NCBI GenBank assembly: GCA_963920705.1
Contig: OY987226.1
Coordinates: forward strand, 20,183,600-20,247,599
Reading direction: 5' to 3'
DNA length: 64,000 nucleotides
Source: Odiellus spinosus
Lineage: Eukaryota; Arthropoda; Arachnida; Opiliones; Phalangiidae
Shown here piece after piece: positions 46,879 to 55,700 of this stretch. Below the pieces are notes generated by a model, which was not told where the DNA came from, ran no database searches, and was given only the letters and a program-made list of their open reading frames with translations. The translations under genes and the position numbers were made by a program. Position 1 is the stretch's first letter; each line of letters starts with the position of its first letter.

Positions 46879-49817
46879 AATAATAGTGAGTTTAATTATT
46901 GTAGAAGTAGACTTTTGCTTATAGTTATTTTTCCGTGTTTTTGTCTGCAGCTACGCTATATAGTCTTTTGAGTTTTGATATAGTTGATTTTAATAGTATT
47001 TATTTAGTCTGGCATTGGTCGAGTAACGCATGTAGCATCTTATCATGCGGGTAGTGTCGATTAGTAGTATCGTAATTAGTAATGTCAAGAATCCATTCAG
47101 GTTCCATAAGAATATGGGAGCATAGCTTTAGCCTCTGTTACCATCCTCCCAAACTTTGTAACAAAAGTTCGTCTGCAATTTTCGCAACATTTGTACGCTT
47201 AGATCTTTTTTGGGTCGGCTCCATTTTTATTACCCAAAATATTATGTCAAGGTCGTTAGTGGCGCGGGTTAATAATAGATAACAGCAGCGATTTACTTAA
47301 AAAATCGATTCGAAGCGGACGAACTTTTGCTACAAAGTTTGGGAGGATGGTTATTGAATCGCGGCCCTCCCATATTCTTATGGAACCTGAATGAATTCTT
47401 GGTAATGTCGATGATAAATAGTAGTGTCGAGTGACCGTATTTCGTAGAGTTAATAGTCTTGGATAATATTTCATTTGTAACTGTTACGAAGAATAATTGT
47501 TTGGTGTCGAATTAAATGTCTCTTGATACGTGGCAATAATTTTCTACTGATCTCTAATTTTAATTTAATTGTAATAGTTGTAGTAGCTAATGTCAACGCT
47601 TGGCATAGTTAGGCAGCTAATGGTAGTACAAAAAGCCGAGGGGGCTGACACTCGCGAACTCAGGTGTACAAAATTTTTTTACTCTTTGAACTATCAAAGC
47701 TGAACTCAGAGTTCATAAGAGTTCGAACTCAGTGCCCTGTCAAAGCTGAACTCAGGTGTACAGCGAATTCAAGAGTGTCGGACCCCTCGGAAAAAGCGCT
47801 ACATTGTTTGAGATCAATTTTTTTGATTATCACTAGCTTTCCCCATCTGTGTTTTTCTCTGTGGGTAAAACTCCCAAGTATTTGAAATTTACTATTGGTA
47901 ATATCTTAAATTTTCCAGTTCCAGCGATGTGAGGATGAATTTGCCGAGAATCTTGTACGTATAAATATACTTGACTAAATCTATACTCCTGATTAAGTGA
48001 GTTGTCCCAACAAGCGGTTTATTAGTATTTTTGTCAAGGCTGAAAAATATTTCTCGGACCATATTGAAATCGTGGGGGGGGGGACACATAAATTCGGTTT
48101 TTATTCTTTTCACGTGAAAATCTATAAATATTAATTTTTCGAGCAAACAAACAAGTTAAAAGGATCTGCCGACCCATGGTAGCAAGTCTAAGTGAAAATC
48201 ACATGGAATGACCCAGTAATATTCTAAGCTTTGAGTTAAGACGGATAGAAGGCGCCACGGGTTCTGATATGTCTGATAGACTCGTGTTCCTTGGATTAAT
48301 TAATAGTACCAAAGGATATACAGAAAAAGGAACATTTCTTCAAAAAAGAAGCTAAACTTGTCGGGCCGGAGTTCTAGGCGTTAGCTTCCTTATTAAAGGA
48401 TCACACTTCTACGACGAACGGTTTTAATCGAGAGAAAAAACGGGGTGTATACAAGACTTTTATCAGTAAATAAACCGTAGCTGTGAAGCTGGCCTTTCGC
48501 TAAGTTCAAGAGAAGTTTGCAAAATGAGAAAAGCTGTGGTGGATTTGATAAACAATGTTTAAACGCTTTAGCTACGGTCACACTATCATTTCTTAATCGA
48601 TTTAAAACGCTCCTGGTACTGTCATAGTATCGTAATTATTAGATTGAATAAGTTTAACTGTAAAGTCTAGAAAGCTTGAATACGTTGTCAAGGAATAACG
48701 TTACATTTCTAACCGAAATGACTTTACAGTACAGGGGCTTTCTTTCTTTTAAACAAGACCCCTTTATTGTATCAATAAAGAAGAGGATGCAACAGGAGGA
48801 TACCAGAAGGCTCATCATACGTTAACCTCTGTGACAGTACGCGACTTAACCTCTCTGGCAGTATACGTGACTTACCCTCTCTAGTTCACCCCTTATAACA
48901 AATACATTAGAGGCTTTTCCTCTAGAACAATCTCTGAAAATACTTTCTATCTTCACTTTCACTTTTCCAAGTAGGATTAAGACTACGATTTACTTTAATT
49001 AAAAAAAGGCATCCTATTAGAAACATCAGAAATTTATGATATACTTTACGTTACGGCTTCTATTTATCGTTGCAATTTTATTTTATTTTATTTTTTAATT
49101 TTTCAATAGAAAATAACAGAGAGGCAACAGTCGGAAATTTTCAAACCAGTGTTTGTAAGTTGAAAACTTTCGTAAGTGGATAAATGCATATCTTATTAAA
49201 TGAAGCTTAAAGTATTTAAAGTTGCTCTTAATTGGTAGCGTATATGTTAAGAGACGCTCTAAGTTACCATTACATCTTAATTACCATAACGCATTAAATC
49301 ATTACTTATGGTTAAATGTTATTAAATTTAAACCTAAAATTGATAATCATTAAAAAAATTATTTTAACGAAACATTTCTCCACACGATGTCTCTGGTGAG
49401 GCTGTTATGGATTTTTCATGAGCTTCAAATAAAATTTTAGTAGCAATTTTTTAAAAACGTTATATAACGTTCGTTTAAAATGAGCTACTATAAGGTTAAG
49501 TACAAGGTTCTAACATACTTGGTAGCTTAGTTAGTAAGAGCGTCGGTGATTTAAGTCCATCACGAGTGGGTTCTCATCATTTCGATTTGGCCCTCTTGGG
49601 GTGCCACGGATTGAATAACTACTGTAGCAATTTTTAAATACTCTCAATTATTCTTCCAAGATTGAAATCTTTAAGACAGCGCATTTATAAACTTGTAACT
49701 TCATGATGATGAAAGTTAATCCACTTATGTTAATAGTTTATTCAAAACAGTGTCTATTTCTTTCTATTTAATTCATTATATTCGTATTTCTAGGAGTGCT
49801 ATGACAAGCTTCAGTGA
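44743..49817 (+). CDS. Small secreted four-cysteine peptide (84 aa), family unknown
   Basis: Four exons: 44743-44860, 45985-46052, 49110-49154, 49794-49817; phases 1, 0, 0 fit and the frame closes at TGA. Exon 1 gives a signal peptide (MKILKAMLFVNFINVFCLAS). The mature part has four cysteines with 16, 14 and 24 residues between them: TC, then NDIC, MDLC and VFEC, followed by YDKLQ. The spacing and the charged, probably helical stretches between cysteines suggest a small disulfide-linked helical protein; I do not recognise the family and assign no activity. Donors are GTAAGT, GTAACT and GTAAGT, and each acceptor has a T-rich tract. The introns are long (1.1, 3.1 and 0.64 kb) and hold a family-C repeat, the second family-E palindrome and a 40-T run. 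No exon is long enough to show up as an ORF. Confidence 0.7.
44920..45260. repeat. Family-C repeat, copy 2 (intron of the four-cysteine peptide gene)
   Basis: Inverted relative to the copy at 19085-19375: TTACCGGTATTTTGACAAAA, GAATTTCTGTGATTTTAAAT, TTTCAAACGCTTC, CATGATACGCTTGACC, ATTATCATGTCGTTAACG. Flanking GATTACCGTAATT and AACATTACCGTGG suggest terminal inverted repeats. Confidence 0.75.
46836..46875. repeat. Poly-T run (40 T)
   Basis: Uninterrupted T tract inside intron 2 of the four-cysteine peptide gene. It could be the tail of a minus-strand retroposon, but no body is recognisable beside it. Confidence 0.85.
47083..47400. repeat. Palindromic element family E, copy 2 (inverted relative to copy 1)
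   Basis: Begins CATTCAGGTTCCATAAGAAT and ends TTCTTATGGAACCTGAATG. It carries the same internal blocks as the copy at 30970-31285 in complement order, including CGTTAGTGGCGCGGGTTAAT. The two copies are about 16 kb apart and differ by small changes such as an extra ACAGCAGCGA-type stretch near 47281. Confidence 0.85.
47410..48825. other. Intronic sequence; short direct and inverted motifs
   Basis: Part of intron 2 of the four-cysteine peptide gene. It holds a short repeat with GAACTCAG and CAAAGCTGAACTCAG (47658-47765) and a fragment at 48575-48625 (GGTCACACTATCATTTCTTA) that matches the end of the element nested at 53396. Minus ORFs here are not supported. Confidence 0.4.
48828..48895. repeat. 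Short tandem repeat, TTAACCTCTCTGGCAGTATACG-like
   Basis: Two and a half units of about 28-30 bp: AACCTCTGTGACAGTACGCGACTT, AACCTCTCTGGCAGTATACGTGACTT and ACCCTCTCTAG. Confidence 0.65.
49515..49600 (+). pseudogene. tRNA-like sequence (tRNA-derived SINE head or tRNA pseudogene)
   Basis: GGTAGCTTAGTTAGTAAGAG (49521-49540) fits a tRNA D-arm/A-box, and GCGTCGG follows as in many tRNAs. The expected B-box is degenerate (GTGGGTTCTCATC at 49566 instead of GGTTCGAATCC), and the anticodon arm does not pair properly, so a working tRNA is unlikely. It lies in intron 3 of the four-cysteine peptide gene. Confidence 0.4.
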
Positions 49818-49974
49818 AGGATCATAAAATATACTCTTTCCCCACCATTATATATTTTATTTACGGCGAGAACTAGGAAATTAATAATCAGGTCTCCAAA
49901 CCTGATTATAATTGTATAGCTCAAAATTTAATTAAAATCTCTACATTAGGGGTCGGCTTTTTTATTTTTAGTCG

Positions 49975-50215
49975 CTGTTAACTAAGATTTCCGTCTCGAA
50001 ATTCAATTTATATGCCTCGAAATTCAATTTATATGCCTCGTAATTCAATTTATATGCCTCGAAATTCAATTTATATGCCTCGAAATTCAATTTATATGCC
50101 TCGAAATTAAATTTATATGCCTCGAAATTCAATTTATATGCCTCGAAATTCAATTTATATGCCCCGAAATTCAATGTATATGCCTCGGAATTCAATTTAT
50201 ATGCATCGAAATTAA
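49975..50215. repeat. 21-bp minisatellite, GCCTCGAAATTCAATTTATAT unit
   Basis: Eleven units. Because 21 is a multiple of three, the minus strand keeps an open frame (50252-49968) that reads EAYKLNF repeated. There is no splice or promoter context, so coding is doubtful; it starts about 160 bp after the stop of the four-cysteine peptide gene and could be in its 3' UTR. Confidence 0.85.
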
Positions 50216-50252
50216 ATTTCAATTTGATTTTACACTGTAGGCTCGCGATCAC

Positions 50253-51720
50253 AGTAATGACTAATGACGTAGTATTGCGGGAAATTTTTTCCTCGAATAT
50301 TCATCTTCATCTATTAAGATAGGTTTCCATTGCTAATAGCCCAAGGCTTAGCGTTCATGTCGTAAGTTTTCGATCATTCAATCACTAGCTAGTTTATGCT
50401 TAAACATAATATTGAGAACATTCCGCCGTAGCTCGGACGCTACGCGGTGTTTCTAGTCATTAAAAGTACGTGTTGGTTGGCGTTTCAGTATCCCTTTATT
50501 TTCTCGTTATACTCTTGTGTTCAAGGCAAGTTGTCACATACTACTTTCTTCTCTGTGGAGTTTAATATTATGTATAAATGTACTTCAGCTTTTCCTGTTA
50601 CGAATAACCGTCTTGTTTAGTATTATTAAAGCTTGTCCGGTGCAATATCGAATTTATGTTTGAAGAGTTAAACCCCGATGTAAGTGCCTAGGGATTTTAA
50701 ATAACATCCATATATGAGCATCTTCCGTTTTTACACAGTCAAAACCCGCGGTTACCGCGCTATATTATGTTCTAAGCCTTTTTTGAGAAGATTGTTTTTG
50801 AAAGGCTACCGCGCTCTCCCTACTGAATTCGTATTAAAATATTTCCAGCCCTGAACGACTGCGGATAAGGCGGTAAAAATCGGTCGTCTGCTTTGAAATT
50901 ATTGAATTGTCAATCGTGAATGATTTTCAAGCTCGCAGATTTGCGTTTTATTTAGGTATTTTGAAGTTAATTAATTTTAAATCTGACATTGTTTCGAGTG
51001 AACGGGAAGTGTTTCTACTGTTGGATAAATAATTAAATACGGCGTCAAGATGAGACCGGAGATGCGAATTGTGTAGGTAACATTGTGGGTTTTTCGAGTG
51101 CTATCGGGCTCGTATCTATACAATTTTTGTAATTTTTTTCCGGAGCCTTAAAAAGCTTCATTCCCATTAATTGGCATTAATTTAATCGGGAGTAAATTGC
51201 TACTTGGGTAATTATTGTTGTATCGTATCAGAACCTTTGCCCTATGGTCCTTGAGATATTCTTTTACACCAAAGTGGTAGGAATTACCACCGTTGTTTAA
51301 AGAGGGGATGATTTCTTTAGTCAATTGTACACTGATTGGTACCTAGTTTCGTAAATCGGTGACTATATTCACTTAATTTTATTCTTGGAGAGGTTTTAGA
51401 TATAGAAGGTTTATTTTATTTGCCCCTTCTCAAAGACAGTATCCAACTACTTTAAATACAAATTGATGATTTCCATCATTTGCTTTGATTGCGCTTTTCC
51501 GCATGTCTCACGCCTTAAAACATTACCCAATGGTTGTCAATTAGTGGACAAATAGATTGGCCTAATTTACCCAATTATATTGATTAACGTATTTGCACAA
51601 CAGGCATTTTTTACTTGAAGTCTGGAAACTTTAGTATTTAGGGTTAATTGTACAAATATTACGTTTATAAACGTTACAAAAAACAAGCATTGTCAGATGG
51701 TTCGTACAATATGTGCGATC
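50253..51720. other. Intergenic spacer
   Basis: No gene is recognised. It is AT-rich and has no tandem repeat. A short frame near 51050 (ATGAGACCGGAGATGCG, 7 codons, then TAG|GTAACA) could be part of an untranslated exon; not called. Confidence 0.4.
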
Positions 51721-51721
51721 A

Positions 51722-52082
51722 AAATTCTATCACTTAATTCCATAAAAGAAAGCAACGCCCCGTAGCTTAATACTATCAGCAAAGGGCCAAGGTAGACGTA
51801 CTAGCCCATGCCCATCACTTAAAACTACCCAAAAAAGTCATCACCCCTGTCTGCCTCGAGTTATTTGGACTCTTCCTCGATATTTTGAGTCGGGAGAGAG
51901 GGGCGGGATTTTGTCGGGCCGCCCTTCTCTGTATATTCTTTACCCCCAACTCCCCAAGAGTGACGCTTCCGATTTCACCGCTAGAGTGTCTTGAATCATT
52001 ATCTGTCGGTAAGTCTACCTTTGGCCCTTTGTTGATAGTATTAAGCGTTGTTTAATTTTATGGTATAAAGTGATAGATCTTT
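51722..52082. repeat. Foldback element, AATACTATCA(G/A)CAAAGGGCC arms
   Basis: Left arm: TTCTATCACTTAATTCCATA, AGCAACGCC, TTAATACTATCAGCAAAGGG, GGTAGACGTA. The right arm is its complement: TAAGTCTACCTTTGGCCCTT, TTGATAGTATTAAGCGTTGT, TATAAAGTGATAGATC. Arms are about 75-80 bp. It is about 240 bp upstream of the next TATA motif. Confidence 0.8.
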
Positions 52083-52316
52083 GGTGCAACAAAAAACCTT
52101 CAATTCATTTTTGGTTAAAAAACTTGTGAAATTATTTTTCGACCAAAAAAAGATCTTAATTATACCAACAAACTTAAACGTCGAGCTCCCGTTTTTGGCA
52201 CAAATTATTGAGCGTGTAAGGTCGATTTTATTTGGTCTACACTATGAAGGTTGTTTGGTTAAAAAGTAGAAATAGGGGCTGTGAGATCACATTTCGCCTA
52301 TTGGCGCTACTCGTTC

Positions 52317-52360
52317 TATAAATACTCTAGGTACCCCTAGTGGTGGCCCGGTACGTCAGT
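52317..52360 (+). promoter_or_regulatory. Candidate core promoter: TATAAATA and TCAGT
   Basis: TATAAATA (52317-52324) is followed by TCAGT (52356-52360), the arthropod initiator motif, at the start of a GC-richer stretch. The TATA-to-initiator distance is about 41 bp, longer than the usual 30, so the true start may be a few bases upstream of TCAGT. Confidence 0.35.
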
Positions 52361-52527
52361 GAGGGAGGTAATTCGGTTTGTACATACTCCACATCGCGCT
52401 TCTCTCCTCAATACGCCGAAGGCAGCCTCTCTTCTCTCTCGCTGTGATCTCGGCTTCCTCTTCCGAATATTGGGTCCGTGAGACGAGCCCCCGAGCTTTC
52501 GGATCAGAACGATGTTAGCCAGCGAGT

Positions 52528-52656
52528 ATGAAAAGCCACGTACTAGCGTGCTTGGGCCACAATGAGAAAGCTTTTACCGTGGGCCATACGTCGGAAATAG
52601 AGTTCTCTTTAGAAAACGGGATCGAGATGGATCTCGATGTACCGGAAAACTGTTAG
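52528..52656 (+). CDS. 42-codon upstream ORF in the 5' leader
   Basis: Begins MKSHVLACLGHNEKAF and ends with DLDVPENC at TAG. It overlaps a shorter ORF that starts at 52512. Both lie between the candidate promoter and the start codon at 52791 of the next gene. The even codon usage and higher G+C make it stand out, but there is no homology I recognise. It may be a regulatory uORF or an independent micro-ORF. Confidence 0.3.
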   Translation: MKSHVLACLGHNEKAFTVGHTSEIEFSLENGIEMDLDVPENC

Positions 52657-52790
52657 CCTCAAGTTTCGGGCTCGTTAATCGTGTACGTACAGTTCTTCAA
52701 TTAATTAATTCGGGCGTGGGTGCCGTGTCCATCTCCGAGGAACGATTTTTTCTTGGAATACAAATACGTTCGTCATTAATATTCGTGACC

Positions 52791-55700
52791 ATGCTTTGGA
52801 TTTTTGCATTTTTGTTCGCCGGTGAGTTATTTCGTTCGAAATTCCATCGTTTTTCGTTTAGATTTCTGTCATCTAGCCTACCGGGGGATATTTATAGTTC
52901 GCCGTTTATATAACCAGCCTGGTGTCTCCCATTTTCCATACGTTAACGGGAAGCTAAGCCCTGACTAAGGGCAGCTCTTTATTTACGCAATGACCTTGGT
53001 TATGTTAAAGAGATATTGAAGATGAGGGATAAGTTGGGAATTTTATGTAGATTAGTAGCCTTATAAATATGTGCAAAATCATTATCAAAACACACCAAAG
53101 GTTTAGCGGTAATAACTTAGTAATTATTAAAGTGTCTAACAGGACTCGCTGCTATAACCACGAATCCGTTTCGGAGAAATTTCAGACTGTCGAAATTAAA
53201 ATGGGGGACTGTATAAAAATGGCGCTAAATTCTATTTTAAAAGGGAAACTTGTGAGCTAAAATCAGTCTTTGAATTGATTTTCGGAGTCACCATGCCAAA
53301 AAACGTACTGGGTAATTTTTTCACAAAATTTATTAGACACATTTTTGGTGTATAAATTAATTTCTAAAGTTTGGTTTTAAGTTTTCAATGTAAAGTTAAG
53401 GTCACACTAGCATTCTTAATCGGTTTGAAACGGTAATATCAAACCGATATTCAAATCGCCAAGAATCGTTTTAAGCGTCACGCGTTCACACATTATCTTT
53501 AAAAATCGATTTATCGTAGTTTCATCTAGCGGTTTTTGATACCGAATCGGTACGAAACTGGTTCCCGAAGCAGTTTCGTATCGAATCAAATCGATACGAG
53601 AAAAGGCGGCTTCCCGTTCACACATTTTGAAACGGTTTAAATCGATACCTAGTATGAACGCAGCTTATGTGAAGTATAAAAAATTCGATTGGTAATTATG
53701 AACCCAACGCCTCCCCCCTTCAACGTAAGGCGCCGATATCCTAATTTATTCTCAAGGCGTCGCTTTCGCTATCTAGCGACATATTTAAGAAACTCTATCG
53801 TGACAGCGCTGCTGAAGTCTGAAATAATGATTGGCCCGAATTTATACTTAACTTACATTCAAACTTAACCTAACTTAATTATTTAAACACCTAAAAACGT
53901 GTCTAATAATTGTTTGAAAATTTTCATATACGTTTTGTTTTTGGCATGGTGAATCCGAAAATAAATTCAAAAGCTGCTCCATTTTTAGCTGCAAGTTTTT
54001 CTTTTAACCTTAACTGCGCGCTATTTCTCAAAACACTCATTTTGGTTTAAGAGCAATTTCAAAGACCAATTCTCAAACGCATAATTTCGCGTCTACCTCG
54101 GTAAGGTATTTTCTCTAGCTTTTTTAGAATATGTTTTCCTTTGTGCTTTTCGCTACGCTAAAAAGTAGCCTTAACGGAGAAATTGACGTATAATTCAGAA
54201 ATCAATCTGTGTTTGTGAACCTGTTACGGAAAAACCAAACCCCGCCAAAATAAACGATGTTCATTTTATTTAAAACTTCAATAATAATGTTACCCGCACT
54301 TTTAAGGTATAATCAAAATTCTAATGGTTAAACAGGGTTGCCACAGACCTGGAAAAGTTAGGCAATTTCAAAATTGGTCTAAAAAGTCAGGGAATTTTAA
54401 AAATTATCCAAAGGTCAGGGAAAAGTCAGGGAATTTTCATGTTATCCGAAAATTAAATTGTGGAATCTCATTGTATGGATTCAGTTAGACCAGGGAGGCT
54501 TCCATAAATATGTGTAAAAAATTTATTGTATAGGATCAGAGCCTTCAAAACATTTATGGAAAGTCCCTAGTGAGAAAAGCACTATTTTTTATGAATACTG
54601 GGATACTGTGTAACAGAAACCTATTTTTGGGGAGAGGTGATTCACACAAGGAAGAGCTCCCACGCCAATCACTAGCAACCTTGGAGTTCTACTAATTTAA
54701 ACCTTTAATTTAAACCTTTAATTTAAACCTTTAATTTAAACCTTTAATTTAAACCTTTAATTTAAACCTTTAATTTAAACCTTTAATTTAAACCTTTAAT
54801 TTAAACCTTTAATTTAAACTGTAGATGGTCAGGGAATTTTGTTATGAAAAATCTTTTTCAACCCTGTTAAACATCAGACTTTTTTGTCATTGATACTCGA
54901 ATTTTAAAATTTAATTGCGACGCGAATTAATTTACAGAAATTTTAATAATGACGATGTACTAGTTGCGCTATTTCGGGTAGATTACGTGGAATAGTCAGT
55001 ACTGCGTTAGAAAAATCGAGGTTTCTGGAAATCAAAGTCCCAATTGGGATACAGGCCGCTCGGTATAGAAAGAATTAGGCCTTATTTTGGCTCGATAACG
55101 TCATCTCGCAGGTTTTTTTTTTTTTTTTTTTTACTCCCTATCTTTCGCTTAATCCGATATATAAAAAAATATATTTTGATATAGTTTCAATGCTGTTTTT
55201 ACACAAAACACAAAATCTTTTATTTTCGAAACCATGGGGAGTTTAAATAATTATTTTAAAGCAAATTTTACAGTCCCAATCGATAAAAATCATCCATTTA
55301 ATGAAATATTAGTGAAGGGTCGGATTTGTGTACGGGATTTCAGGATTTTCAAGAGTATTTTAATTTTCAAAATACTTTTTTTGGATTCGTCTTGATTCCA
55401 ATGAGAATATTTGAAGATATTTGGGATTTTGTCAAAAGTTCACCCCCTATAATATTAGCATACCAGGTTGAATCCTCGTATTTCCAAAACTACCGCGTAT
55501 TTTCTGCTCAAATTTCGGATAGGATTAGTTTAAAAGCGAGCCAAAAGTGTGTAAAATAACTCGGACACATGGTGATATCATTGATCGATCTCACGTTGAA
55601 TGACCCAACTATTATGTTCTCTATATTTAAACTTATTATTTATCATGGTGAAGCAGGGGCGTCGCTAGCCTTTTTTAGGGGGCTATAGCCCCCCAAATTT

